Below are positions 24,801 to 38,040 of a DNA stretch of 64,000 nucleotides, in pieces (position 1 is the stretch's first letter; each line of letters starts with the position of its first letter). This stretch comes from Dromaius novaehollandiae (Eukaryota > Chordata > Aves > Casuariiformes > Dromaiidae). Where the stretch lies: assembly GCF_036370855.1 (NCBI RefSeq), contig NC_088100.1, forward strand, positions 130,791,085 to 130,855,084. Reading direction: 5' to 3'. The notes beneath the pieces were generated by a model. It made no database searches and was not told the DNA's origin. It saw nothing but the letters and a program-made list of their open reading frames with translations. The translations under genes and the position numbers were made by a program.

Positions 24801-27800
24801 TCACCCCCCCCCCCCCAAAAAAATAAGTTTTTAACTGGTCCAGAACAACCAATTCCCCCTCATCTTCCTTCTTTCTCCCCAATCCCCTGCTCGCATACAT
24901 AGACCATACTTTTAGCAGCTTTGTGAAACAGGGAAGGAAGACAGAAGTGGGTGATGGGAAGACACCCAAACCTGTCTCACAGCACTGGATGCTACTTAAA
25001 GTCAGCTTTGGCACCAAGAAACAACAGAGCTATGACTTAACCTGTGCTGCAGCAGCTGTTTTTATTTTTAGATGTTTTCTACTGGAATCACTCAAAACTT
25101 CTGCTTCATTCTCTATATGCAGACAACAAGGAAGAACCTTTAACACAAATGCTAAAGAGATTTGTATATTTACAGTTCAGAGCTGCTCTAACTCCTTAGA
25201 AATGCAGGCACACAAAGCCCCCTTAACCCCTCGCAAAGCCAGCAGAGCTGTGCTTTATATCACTTAACACAGAGCCTTATTCTGAACCTGTGTAAGAGCT
25301 GATGTAAGCACAATTTCTGCTAGCTTCAGAGCTGGGTCGATTTGTTCAGGAGCATGCACATCCAATTCTTTCCCTTTAGTGCTCTCCCATCCAGAGGTTT
25401 GCATAGGTCAAGGAACGAGTCTTTTTGTTAACAGACCTCTTTCTATATACTCACATAGCTGAAAACTAAATAAATATATATGTATACACACACACGTTAT
25501 AATGTTCTCATCTGTATAACACAGTTCACATGTAATTTTTTCCCCTCCTTTAAAATAAACTAATCATTTGAAGAGTAATGCCTGTCTCAGTCTTCACCAC
25601 CATACTTCAGAGGGAATGATAGGTCGGTTTATGCCTCAGTTTAAGTTTATGAACTGACAGCCCACTTTCAGTGACAAAAGAAAGTGTAACCTAGGCTGGT
25701 TTTAAACCACTGATTGTGAGATCACATGTTCAGTATGTCATATGGAGTACACTTCATTAAGGACTGAATTACTTTACTTGTAACATGAACTAAATTAAAG
25801 TCAATGTCAGGCTGCATAAATCACCAATTTAAATGTATCACTAAGTGCATTGAAACAGTCATCATCACCCTGTGCCCTAAAATAACCCAAAAATCTGGCC
25901 TTCATTTTTATAAGTTGTAAGGATGACAGATAGGAGATTTTTGTTCTTTGCTAGGGCTCACAGTTTTACTGTCAGAAACTATTGAACTTTTAAGGAATAG
26001 CAATGGCCCACTAACACCTCTCATCCGACAACATATTTCACGGTGCTGCAAATTCAGAACTCACAAGGTACCGATGCAGGACGGGCAGAGCATCAGTCAC
26101 GCTGTCAGAGGAGTCCTTTCTTACACTGACAGAGTGAAAACTTGGTATCCTGCTTGTTTAAGGAAGGATATTGGAAGGAACAGTCTTGGGAACACTTACA
26201 GTCACCGGGGCAGAGTCTCCTCTGCCAGCCCCTGTATGACTTGATTCAAGTCAGCAGGGTATCGTGGAGTTAAATCACAACAGGATTTAGGCAGACAGTT
26301 TTCCCACCGAGATGTATTTTTATTACCAGAGGTGGAAAAATAGCTATGTCAAAAGGAAATAGTTGGTAGGAAAATATGCACCAGTGCCCCATCTGTAAAA
26401 ATTCAGGACATAATTCTCTTCTCACAGTAGTTTTATTTCAGTACAACTCGGTTGATTAAGGGTATCACTTCTGCTTTACGCCAAGCTGAGCATGGATTTA
26501 AGGGCACCTAGATCCATTCTGAAATTTTAAGGCAGCCATGGGCTGGTCAGAACTTTTTGGCTGATATTTCCAGATGAGAATGGGTGGCATAAATAATTAG
26601 CATGAAGGTCCAATTCCACATGCCCATTGCCCAAGACAGGAAAACTTCTCTGAAGTCAAAGAAAACGCAGTGTAAGACTAGTGGAAGCAAGTAGAGAATT
26701 AGACTCTAAATTGCTTCTTCATATTTATTCCAACTGTTTGAACAGAGGATTAACTTCTGGTAAATAAGTAAGCTAAATTTACTTTTTAATAGGTAAATAA
26801 GGCTTGTCTGTTCTTTTCAATAGATTTTTCACGTGTTTTAACTTGAGGGGAAGACAAAGTGAAATAGTAAAAAGGCATTTTCTTCTGGTCTGCTTGCCAT
26901 CTGGATATCTCTAGGCCCTGGCATCTGTAGGATAGGAAGGGGAAAAAAAATCAAAGTATTCCTGGAAGGAAGAAGAGGCTGCTACCTAGTAGACAAATGT
27001 GAGAAACAAACCTGGAATTGAAGAGAAGGAAAAACGGGAAATGTGAAACTCATTTATTTAGCCTCCTGGTGCAGATTTCTTAGCATGCCCCTTAACTTTC
27101 TGTGATCTCTTTGTTTTCTCGCATTTTCATGCCTTCTATTCTTCCCCCCCATTTTAGTTTGATGTTCCTTCTCCACAAGCTTCATGCATATGTCAGCGGG
27201 AAACAATAGGCTCTCGTTACACTCGGCTCCTTTCATCTCCTTCAGAAACCGACCTACGTTTGTTCCGTTTTTGTCAGCATGGAAACATTTTCCCAAATCA
27301 GTTTGTTAAAAAATTAAATAAATCGCCTGTTCTATACTACCAACAGTGTTGCGCAGTCTAGGGTATTTATTCTGGAGAGTCTTGCAGTAATTTCAGTTGA
27401 ATTAAAAAAATCCTGACAGTAAAAATACTTTTTTCCTGCGGTACGAAGGTACCAGGCTGGAGCCGAAGCCTTGCACTGACCACACATGACGTGTTGGAGG
27501 CCTACTGCCAACTCCGTAGCACGTTGCAGAAGCTACTGATGAAGCAGAAAGCATTCCTGTCTGCATTTTAAACATAGAACAATTTGCTCAGTGCAGCTAT
27601 GTTCCCAACTTCTTAAACACATGTCCAAGACCAGGGATATCAAGGAATCAGTGTATCCCTGACTTAATCAGTGAGCCCACCTATGTAACATCGAAAGAAC
27701 AACCAGCACCAAGATGCCTTTCCTACCAGGTGTTCATAGACTCCGACAATTATTCCAAGCCTCTTTCTCCATGAAAATGCAACAAGAAAATGCAGCCAAA

Positions 27801-29093
27801 ACATGAGCAGTTGGGTAAAAGCCAGCATCCTATCACACTGACTGCTTGCCTTATTCTGCTCATCAGGCAAAATGGCAGATGCATAAGGTTTCATCCTGCT
27901 GCTTTCAAACAGCAACCCAAATAAATACAGTATTGATGCACAAAGAACTAGAATTTAATAATGTGCTTTGGCAAAGCAATCTGGACAATCCGTCATCTGG
28001 AAATGTGTCACATTTGACCTAGGTCTTATAAACCAGCAATTAAGCAAACTTCAACTCATCCTAGCTTGTGGGAACACCTATACCATAAGCATTGCACTGT
28101 TCTCCTGAAGAGATGATAATTTTTAAAATACTTCTGAGTTTTCCATCCGTTGCTCTTAAAGAAAGCATAGCAATTGAATATTTATAGAAGGGCAAATCCA
28201 AAGCTGCTACACCTCAAACATTCTGGCAGCCACAGCTGCTGTGTAGACACGTGTATGCGTTAAAAAAGCCAAAAAATTTGCCTACTCAAATGCTGAGTTT
28301 CAGGACCACACAGTTTGGCATGCAAGTCACACTCCTGGTCGAGCTAAGACAAAATAGGCCCAAACTATTGGCCAAACCCAGTTTGAAAGCTGTTAAAAAG
28401 ATGGATGCAACATTTCTTGCCACCCAGCCTCTTTAGTCAGACTGCTGTTTAACACGGCCAGCTTACCGCTTGAGGGACATACCCGAAACACTGCTGGAAT
28501 ACAGGCATCCCCTCACATCTGGGCGGGGAGAAGCAATAAGGACCCCATCAAACGCCTCAGGGTCATCCATACGTCAGGCTTGTGACAGGCATCTAAACAT
28601 CTTTGTGAACAGGGGCACCAGGCAGAAAACTGCCAGAAAAGTCCTACCACACCATGAACTCCAGAGCCCAGATCCAAGGAGCCCTTGGGGAAAAAAAGCA
28701 GTAGGAAAGGCTGCAAGCCATAGCCCTTCTTCTAGATCTGAACCACGACACGAGAGCCCCAAGTTCAAAAGGGAAAAAACCAACAGCAAGGCTGATAGCG
28801 ATGTGAACCACACGTGTGAAGGCAGGCTGCTGGTGCTAGGCCCCCGGGGGCTTCACACCGTTATCGGGATGAGCACCAGGCAGTCCTCATCTTCCTGGCG
28901 TGGAAGGGACAGGACCACAGCCTGAGGATGGAACAGAGAACCAGCCCTCCACCGCTGTTGCTGGCAGGGCTCCCCTCATTAGGCTGCATCCTGCTTCAGC
29001 CACCTAAATTCTCACCCCAAAATACCTCTTGATGGCCTACCTAGCTGTCTTTTTTTGCCTATGATGTCTGAAAGCCTATGATCATCCATGTTT
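21891..29093. other. Non-coding region, no gene recognised
   Basis: This is mixed AT-rich DNA. A pyrimidine-rich, GC-richer patch spans about 22240-22640. A C12 run followed by A8 occurs near 24805-24824, and a short TATATA/CACACA stretch near 25474-25496. Open frames are up to about 150 codons with no domain. An ancient repeat fragment at 26405-26515 is listed separately. Confidence 0.4.
26405..26515. repeat. Possible ancient sauropsid/amniote repeat fragment
   Basis: The series ATAATTCTCTTCTCACAG, TTTTATTTCAGTACAACTC, ACTTCTGCTTTACGCCAAGC and TGAGCATGGATTTAAGG loosely follows an old dispersed repeat of the 'attctcctctca ... ttacaccagt ... gtaactcc' type. The copy is strongly diverged. Confidence 0.3.
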
Positions 29094-29189
29094 TTATCCT
29101 CACAGCTCCCAGGTGAGGAGGAAGCACTATCCTCACCTTAGAGCAGAGCCAGAGGTTCAGGGAGAGGCGAGTGTGCCAAGGATACTCTT
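29094..29189 (-). mobile_element. Probable MIR-type SINE fragment
   Basis: The plus strand shows TATCCTCACAGCTCCCAGGTGAGG, ACTATCCTCACCTTAGAGC and AGAGGTTCAGGGAGAGGC in the order expected for the complement of a MIR core (atcctcacaac, tgaggtaggtactatt, ccattttacaga, gaggctcagagagg). Divergence is high, as expected for an old amniote SINE. The match is from memory. Confidence 0.45.
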
Positions 29190-31962
29190 CCAGACCTCCA
29201 CTTTGTCTGCTGTGCACGAGACCTGGGCTCCCCACATCACTCAGCTCCTCGAAAAACAGCCTTCGTCTACTTGGAGGTCCAGCACTGCAGCAAATCTAAT
29301 CTCCATTTTTTTCCTCTTGTGGAAGTCGCATATATTTCAAGATGGAGACACCCTACCAGCTAACCCAATAATTCCCTCTGACAGCCTCTGGGGTTAGAAT
29401 GGGATTTTTTCACCGCTCTTCCTATTGCCAAATATCTTTCAGGCCTTCTGTTGTCACCTGAGCCACAGTGACACACATTTAGCTACCGGGTGCAGCTCCC
29501 TGCTGCCAGAGCAGCTCATTGCAGGTGCTGGCCCTAACGAGCTTTCCTGTGCAAGCACTGAAGCATCAGATAGCGTCCTCAGCTGCAGGGAGAGTGCCAG
29601 GCAGTAATGGACTAACAGTGCCACTACGTAGAATGGAGGTCTGTGGTCCCTCGGGATGGCAGCAAACATAGCCGCATAGTACGAATTTGACTCCTATCAC
29701 CATCTATCATTCCAAGACGGAACAACCTTGGGAAAGATTTCTTGATTAATTAATCATCATAGCAAACACAGTAAGTGGGTGTTTAGCAAAAATATATTCC
29801 CTTTCAATTACAGAATGCACTTTGGGAGCCATATTCTGATATTTCCCAATTTCAGTTCCCATTAAAAGCTGCCCAGAAAAATCACCATTTAAACTTTCCA
29901 GCTCCAGTCAAAAAATATATTCTTTGGAGAGACTTCAACTCTTTTTTTCCCTCCATTTAAGTGCATGGAAAGATGACATATTCACCAGTGAATGAGGTGG
30001 GCCAAAGGGGTCTTTAAAGACCTAAAGTACCAGATATATCAAATAAAGTTTTAATGCTAACTTAGGTGAAACATGAGAGAGAAAGCAGTTTCTTCCTCTC
30101 TGCAAAAGCTTTGCACTACCAGCCAGGAGACAGAGAACTTCCAAAGAGAAATTAAGGATTTTCCTGACATGGGATGAGCTCGTGTGTGGTATGAAGATCT
30201 TCTTTGAAAAATGCACACTGTTCTGAGACATCCCCCACACGTGGCAAGCCATATGAACCACTGAATGCGCCTACCGAGTGCCATGCAGGTAGGCTTCTGG
30301 CATACGGGAGGAGACCAGTGCTTCGGAAAACACTCAAAGATGTGCCCCCACAGAACAGCAGACCTCTGACACACACCTTTCCCTTTAAAAAAAAAATCAC
30401 AATACACCTGAAGTGACAATCAGCTGAAGACCTGGTGCTCTTAATTTCTATTCCCCCTAACCCCGAAATGGGGGGAGATAGGGTCCCGACAAGAACCTCC
30501 CAGCTCTGGCTTGTCTCCATGTGCAGCAGGTTTGGTGCCTCAGCCAGAAACCACAATTCTCCATGCTTTGCCCCATACCAAGCTCCTGACAAGTGCTGTA
30601 GACTTTTTTATAACTGATTAGGAGATCATTTTGGCTGGGCTTACACTTGCATAGGTGATTTCTAATGAAAGCTTAGTGCTTTGGTGTACGATGCCAACTA
30701 CAAGCTCTTTATTAACGTTTACTGGTATTAGGTAACATTTTGAACTGACAGAACAAATTGTTCCTTACCCTAAAGGGCTCTCACGAGCTTTATAAACGAT
30801 TTACGTTAAAGGAACCACTGTGCTAGACTTCACAATGTCGTCTTTCCTTGTCCTAAGCAAGCGGGAGGCAGCGGGCAGACACCTCAGCAAATACACATCC
30901 TACGTAAAAATAAACCCAAACGGGAGCTCGAGTAACTAATGACAACTTGACAGGCTTCAAGTGGAAGCAACAAGGCGGTTGTTGAGAAACACGCAGTGAG
31001 ATCAGGGGAGCGTCTTAGCCGCGCCGAGGTGGTGCTCCCACGAGCAGAGCTGCCTGCGCACGAGCGAGACGGCAGCGGGGACGAGCGCGGAGCCGAGCCC
31101 AGCCTCCACCGCCCAAGCGCGTGGTCTTCCCACCCGGGCTGACAAGATAACCACGCAAACCTGCCCCCTCCTAGCATGACTAGCTGTTTGCTCTTGGTGA
31201 CTAGCTCTGCCGGGACAAGGTCTCCATGCTTTTTGGAGATTGTTTTGCTAAGAAACCCCTCAACAACTCATCGAAGGCTTAAATGGGTAAGTAATTTCTT
31301 GGCACGTGGGACCACTGAGCAACCTGGACATCTCTGCGTGCTGGTACTCGGCCATCCCTCATTACATTGCCTGCAGATACTAGATGTGCCGACAGGGCCA
31401 CACGACAGGAGGGAAACAGAGCATTTCCATCGGGGCAGTTCTGCTCCCGATAAGGAGAGGGATTAGCGGGTTCAGCTGGATACCTCAGCAATACCTGGGA
31501 TGTAAACCTAGGTTCCTATGAATATTCACTCTAGATTTCTCTCGTCTGCCTTCCCTTTGCTCTCCTCTTAACCTTCTGCCTAGCAAAGGTCAGGTTGGCT
31601 CAGCCACGGACAAATCTCCTCTTGCAAGTCCTCAGCTGGAGGCAAGCTGAGACAGCAGGCCAGGCACTGAGTAATACGAAGGAGCAAGGTCTGCACGCAC
31701 TGAGCACCTGCTCCAATTCCTTTAAAGTCCAAACAAGCAAAATGTTGCAAGCAGATTTTTCAGCAAGTGAACTATAAGCATCAGAAGCAGCAGCTGCATT
31801 TTCTTAGCCTTTGCTCTTTGTTTTTTCCCCCCCTCTTCCTTCTGTGTTTGTTTACTTTTATTATTATTATTATTCCCTTTGCCTTAGTAATAGGATTGGA
31901 CTTTAACAATAGAGCCCCAGACCTGCTACCTAGAACGAGCCCTTTCTTTCACAGGAAGGTCA
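29190..31962. other. Non-coding region, no gene recognised
   Basis: There is no supported gene. A small CpG-rich patch occurs near 31015-31110. A (TTA)n run lies at about 31858-31873. Open frames up to about 146 codons (30152-30592 on the minus strand) have no recognisable domain. Confidence 0.4.
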
Positions 31963-32036
31963 TCTCACAGAACGGTCGAGGCTGGAAGGGACCTCTGGAG
32001 ATCATCTAGTCCAGCCCCCTGCTCAAGCAGGGAACT
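31963..32036 (-). mobile_element. CR1 LINE 3' end (truncated)
   Basis: The plus strand reads TCTCACAGAACGGTCGAGG, CTGGAAGGGACCTCTGGAG, ATCATCTAGTCCAGCCCC and CTGCTCAAGCAGGG. This is the characteristic complement of the CR1 3' untranslated end found throughout bird genomes. The element is therefore on the minus strand with its 3' end near 31963. It is very short (about 75 bp), typical of 5'-truncated CR1 copies, and is the strongest single indicator of an avian source. Confidence 0.9.
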
Positions 32037-35029
32037 TAATACCTTTTAATACAATCCAAAAGCGTGACGAGCAGGGGATTCCCCCCGCCCTTTAAAGGAC
32101 TATTCAGCTAAAGGGGCATAAGAAAATGTAGCAAAACTAAGTAGTGCTTTAGTTTTAACATCTGAACAGTCGTATTTTTCCCTCTGGTTCCATAAAAAAA
32201 GAAAAAAAGCATGTTTATTACATTCGCTCATACAAAAATGGAAACATCTTTCTGACCCGAACCGCTGGGAAAGCCACACTCTTCCCAGAAGGTACTGCTA
32301 GATCTTGAACTGCATGCCAAGCAGCTAGGGCCTCCATTTTTACATTATTATCCAAACAGATGGATTAAAAAGAAAAAAGTGGCACAGAAAGAACAGGCCA
32401 GCCCAGACCTCAGGGGCCTGTCCCTCAGCTGGTGTGAATTAGCTGAGCTCCTCCAATACAATTAGAGCCATTTACTCCCACTGAAAAGCCACTTTAGAAA
32501 AATGGAAGACTAAAAAGCCATTATCAAAGTCCAGATTTCAAATCCTCTCCTCGGCCAGACTTCCAGATGGTACAAATCTGTCTGGAAAATCCAGAAAGCC
32601 TCACCAGATCTCTTAAGACACCCATTTGGATGCATCAGATGGCAGTTCCGTGCAGGGAAGGACTTGGCCTCTGGCTCAACAGGGTGGAGAAGAAAGGTCA
32701 GGGCATTTTGCTGTGCAAGACAGTGGCCAAAATTGAAGCAGTGCATAATTTTAATCCATGGGCTCCTGTCACTGGCCCCCTCCTCTCTCCTCTTTAGGAT
32801 AGTGCCTTCAGAAGAAAACCATCAGATTTAGTGCAAAGACTGACAGTCTTCACAGAAAGGTTTTTGTACATAAAGCTTTAAGAGGCAGCACAACTTAGGA
32901 CCCACCAAAAACCAAAAAGCCTACTAGAGAAAGATGTCCACATGTTTTTTCAAGTGTTTTAGCTGGTCTGAATGGGTTTATTTTTCCTGTGGTGCTGTGA
33001 GTGTGGTGCTGACTGTCTCGCAGCGAGACACCAACTAACGAGACTGCCAGAACATCATAGCAAAATTGGGAAACGGGCTCCCAGCGCAGGGGAGCTCATC
33101 CATCTTCAGCTGAAAACTTCCTTCGTGACTGGCTCTTTCTGCAGCTCCCAACTACTTAACTTCTCCAAACGCCCTCCCTTCCCGACAGACAGACAAGACC
33201 ACACAGGATCTAACCTGCATAGCACGTGGTCTCAGCAAAGGCCAGTACCAGATGTCCTGGAAGATGATGCAGACAAGCAAACAAAAGCCCTGTGATGGGC
33301 AGACGGGGGATCAGCTAATCACTCACAGGCAGCTCTTCATCTTAACCTCCAGATTTGTCTCCCTTTCTACATTGGTTTATTCCTGTTCCGTGGTAGCACT
33401 CAAGAAAAAGCAGCCATGCGGACACCACGCAGAACATAGCAGTGGGTTTAGAAAATCCTTTGCACACCTCCAGACACCCAAGTAACTCCTGAGCTGGGCA
33501 GAAAAGCCAGAAGTCTGATGCCTAATTTCCCCTGAAAGTCTAGGTGAATATTGCTCCGAAGTCACCTGAACCAAATTCTAAAGTATGTCTTATCCCTACT
33601 GGCAACCGAAGTAACTCAATGAACCAGTAGCCTTTTTAGGCTCTCTCATAATTCCTGCTAAGCACTTGAGCTCAACTGGCAGGTCTCAGGGCTGGAAACA
33701 CAAGGCAGACGGACTTGCCCCCACACCTAATGTCTCTGAAGCCGGGTGGACCAAAGCCACAGCACAGAGATGCCAACCTCTCTGCCACCAGTCGCGGCAA
33801 GCCCCATCCCCCAAGACCCTTGCCTGGAGGAGCCCACCTCCAAATAAGCTGCACAGCAACACTTCGCAGCAGAGCACAAATCTATTTACGTGGTTTTAAA
33901 AAATACTGGGAGGTTGTTTCCTTAAAAAGCAAAGACACATAAGGTGATCGTCATTGTTCATGCTTCCTCGTGTTAAAAGCACCCTTTTTCTCCTGATTAC
34001 AAGTGGTAATTAGCTGGTCACATACAAAGCACAGAGTTTGGAACTGCTGTGAGTGAAATAGCATTGAAAACATTCCCAAGAAGAACATCCCCAAATATTT
34101 GAAAACAGACAGAGCTGTAAAATGAATGCTGAATGTCATTCAAAGCTGATAACCATAATTCAACACCAGTAAACAAACAAACAAAATTTTTTGGGCTAAC
34201 AATTATTGAAAGACTTTTAAATTACTGATTACTATTGTAATATCTGTAATGGAGAACAGCTGAATTTTTGCATGCTACAAAGAGCTTGCTGGAGTAGCAA
34301 GGATCACTTTGTATATGGGTGATTTACATGCCTTTGTGGTACATTGCTGCATACATCTTAGAAATCAAAACTGTACATCCGCACCTAATGGGAAACATAG
34401 AAGCAAAGGTCTATCAGGGTTGCTGGTGAACCCTTTTCTTTTTCTCGGGCCAAGCATTAAGCCCACATTTCTCTATGAGATCTTTCTGAAGTGCTGATGC
34501 TCCAGTTCACATTAACTTGAGGAAAAATTCCCAAAGGGAATATGGAAATAAACTTTCTCTGAAACAAACAAAAAAATGAAAACAAACTCTACCAAAGCAA
34601 AGAAACCCCTGGAAGGTAACACAGGAGCAATCAAGGGCACCATTTAGCATCTTTACCACCAAAGCAACCACTTTAAACACCAAGAGCTTCCTGGAACTTT
34701 TGTTTCACCTATGCTGCTACCTGGCATCACATTTAGGGACCTAAAAACATAGTCTCAGGCAGAGAACAACAGAGACTAAAGCATGAAATAAAGTCATATC
34801 ATCTCCTTAAGAATCCTGTCCAGCAGGATCTTTCATAAAGCTATCAGAATAATACAGCAGGGGAAGGAGAAGTTTTGTCTGATCCCCTTTTTTCTCCAGC
34901 TTGCTTTTCTCTCACCTCTGCTTTGCATCAGTCCTTGTTGAAAAGATCAACCATAAATCAGGGCCAGTACAAATAACTTCAGAAGCAGCAGGACAAGCTC
35001 CCAGCCCCAAGTAAGAGTAGAGCAAGCTC
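32037..35029. other. Non-coding region, no gene recognised
   Basis: This is single-copy-looking DNA. The only low-complexity features are a short AAAC array near 34169-34186 and A-rich words near 34560-34585. Open frames are short and uninformative. Confidence 0.4.
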
Positions 35030-35780
35030 ATGGAATACTCAAATAAACTAGATGTTTCCAGTTCAGCTGGGCTTGATGAATATCACCTGATGGTAATTAA
35101 AGAGCTGGCTGTAGCCATCTCGGAAAGGTTAATTTGGGACCTTATGGAGGGCAGGTGAAGTACTAGGAGACTAGAAAAGCTGTTTTTGTTTGTTTTTTGT
35201 TTCTGTTTTGTTTAATTTTGTTTTGTTGTTTGTTTGTTCTAAGGAGAGTTGGGGACTCCAGACCAGTAATTTAACCTCTCAGAAAAAAACCTGTAACAAG
35301 TAAATAATCTGAAAAGAACCCAGAAGATAACAAGGAACTGTGGACTAGCCAGCATAGACTTTTTCCAAGAACAAATCATATCAAACTAATACAATTTTCT
35401 TCTATGATAGCACAGCAGCCTGAAGTGTCATAAACCATTACTTTAGTAAACCGTTTCTTATGGTAGTCTCACAAACAAATTAGGAAAACATGATCTTGGT
35501 ATTTATTGTAGGGCAAGTGTAAAATGACTTCCTAAAACTGTTTCTGGAAAAACAGTCTCCGCAATTCCCCATCGCAGTGAAGGCAGGGATCAGAAGTGCT
35601 CTGCAGGGGTCTGCTGTGGTCCTGGCCACTGTTTCCTCGAGTGGTCTGACTGATGGCAGAGCATATGTTCATTAAATCTGTGGAGGAGACCAAGCCGGGA
35701 GGAACTGCAAGGACAGGTTTAGAATTCAAAACTGGAGAAGTGGTTTGAAGAAAATACAATAAAATTTGGTGAGGACAAAG
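35030..35780 (+). mobile_element. Decayed CR1-like LINE fragment (reverse-transcriptase region)
   Basis: The order of strings follows the reverse-transcriptase part of CR1-type LINE ORF2 in the plus orientation: an 'AGCTGGGCTTGATGAA' segment near 35066, 'AACAAATCATATCAAACTAATAC' near 35371-35393, 'TTTAGTAAACCGTTTCTTATGG' near 35442 (the SKAFD motif, decayed) and 'GAGACCAAGCCGGGAGG' near 35686 (the DDTKLGG motif, decayed). It also shows 'TTAGAATTCAAAACTGGAGAA' near 35719. The coding frame is destroyed by stops and indels, and a (GTTT)n-rich stretch at about 35181-35240 interrupts it. It is an old inactive copy. The match is from memory of the family. Confidence 0.65.
35181..35240. repeat. (GTTT)n-rich low-complexity stretch
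   Basis: This T-rich stretch of GTTT, GTTTT and TTTTTG words lies inside the CR1-like remnant, apparently expanded after insertion. Confidence 0.85.
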
Positions 35781-35784
35781 AAAG

Positions 35785-38040
35785 GGCTCCACGCTTGGGC
35801 AGAGCGACTGGAGGACAGGACAGGAGCAGGCGATTAAGGAGCAGCTTCCCCAGATCCCCTTCTTTCAGAGCAAACCCCTGATTCGGACCCTGGTATCTTA
35901 CAAGAAATCCCTTACGCCTTTGAGGGTTAGGGCAGCTTGACCAAGGGGTCTGCGTCCCATAGCAATAATTTAGAGCCATTGAGTGAGCAAAACCAAAACC
36001 AAAAAAGCCTGACTCTTCAGTCCCGGTGGTGTGGGAGAAAAGAGGACAGTGCTACGCACTTCGAGAACAAAAACAAGCTGTTGCACTCTCCCCAGTGTTT
36101 CCTACCATCCAGCGTATGCCACTGCCTGGCCCCAGGGACCTGCCGTGGCCTCCGGAGTCCGGGACTCACCGGGGCTCTGAGAGCCGCCCAATGGTGGAGG
36201 TCAATGGCGGGCTCTTCCTTCCCTTTCTGCCTTCGGCCCTTTCCGATGAGGGCAGAAGGAGCCTCTGTTCCCCGGGAGTGACAGCCTGTTGCCTGCTCCC
36301 TAGGATTTAAGCGTATTTTAGTTATGCGTGCACAAAAGCTAGGCTCTGCTCCACGACAGCCCACGGGCTCCTGGCTTCCTGGTAGACGGAGACGTAGCCC
36401 CGTCCCTCCGGGTAGATTTCCTTTGTAGAGCAGGCAAGAGGTAGACTTGTGGCAAACAACATTACCCGTAAGTAATTTTCCCTTACTTTATATAAGCAAA
36501 TGCCTTTGATATACAACAATCCCCGACGTGTTCAGGTTACATGCTTATTTTAAGATCTTTTGTTTACTCTATGATCTTCATAGGTCATTGACATCCCATT
36601 TAGCTCTGGTGACCCTGTTTATACAATTGCAATATACATTAAAAAGCGTTCCTTTGGATAACATTAACATTCTTGATCTTAATCCATCACATGGGCTAAC
36701 AATAGCTTCAGCTCAGATGTGTACGTAACTGTTAAAAGCTTTAATGTAGAATCCAATACACATATCGAGTGGGAGAGGCCTGATCAAACAGATTGGCTTT
36801 CTTTTTTCCATTCTAAGTGGTAGAGGATCCAGAACTATGTAAACTCTCGTGAAATGCACTGCAAGACCCCTCCAGCCACCACTCAGAACAATTAGGATCC
36901 CTTGAAAATGTTGCTTTTTTCCCCCCTCTCTTCGGCTCGTGATACTGCGTTAGAGCACTCAACTGCAACAGCTTCCAAGAACTTTAGCTGCTGCTGCTCT
37001 TCCACTCACCGAAAACCCTCAGCTAAGCACCTCCCTGGCATTTAACAAGTTCTCCTGGCAGAGAAGCAAAGCTTCCCTTATGTCATCCCGCGGGCTGCTG
37101 GTTCCCGCGCTCGAGGGGCTGTGAATGCTTCACCTGAAAACTCAGCAGCAAGCTATGGAATCCGCTACGTATTTTTAACTCCTCCACCATTCTCTGCTCC
37201 CGAATGCCGTATCGCATGCCTGGGACATTCCCATGGGATCTGAAGCATGAGCAAGGTCCCGGCTGCCCCTGGGCTGTCACAGCTGGAATACCAAAAATCA
37301 AAAAATGTCCTGCCCCCTCCTCTAAACTCTGGCCCCCTCCAGTAAAGAGGTGCTCAGAGGATGGAGATCAGTGGTGTGCGCACCGTAGCTCCTACAGAAA
37401 CCGGCAAGTCTATAGGAAAAGAAGTCAGGATGGTTTAAAACCATGAAGAAAACAAATGTGGTCTTCTTGAACACCGAGGTAGTGGCAGCCCTTGGGTAGC
37501 ATCATGGCAGCAGTGAAGAGTTGGATGCTTTTTAATTAATTGGGGGCCTGAGGGTCGTAACACAACCGATCAATACCCTGTGGGAAGAACATTACACCAT
37601 ACTTTAAAATTTCTGCTTTTTTTCAATATTTAGGGTGTACTGTATTTGAAGGGCCATGTTCACCAGCCTTGGTTCCCTCAGCTTTTCAGTCCAGCCTGGG
37701 AACGGCTGCTCTTATGCGGGTACAGTATGGGACCGGCCGACCTCCCAGGATCTCCTCCAGCATCCGCTGCCCTGACTGCCACGGCACCGCTTCGGCAGTG
37801 GGGCACATAGCTTGAGAAATAGCCACCTCGGAAGAGAGCAAAGGTCATAGAACATGGCCTTAACTGCGGTGGGACAATCCTTCTTTTTGCTTTTTTTTTT
37901 TCTTTCCTCTACAAGTTCAAAAAACGACGCTTTGGCCAGCCCATTAATGTCTTTTGGGCTCAGCCCATATTTCCCAGGAGACTGGGTTCAGCCGCAGGGT
38001 AAAGCAAATAAGCAAGGAAAGCGTCCGGCAGGGTTGCCAT
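35785..38040. other. Non-coding region, no gene recognised
   Basis: This is mixed-composition single-copy DNA. Short GC-richer patches occur near 36110-36290 and 37690-37800. No repeat or coding signal is strong enough to call. Confidence 0.4.
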
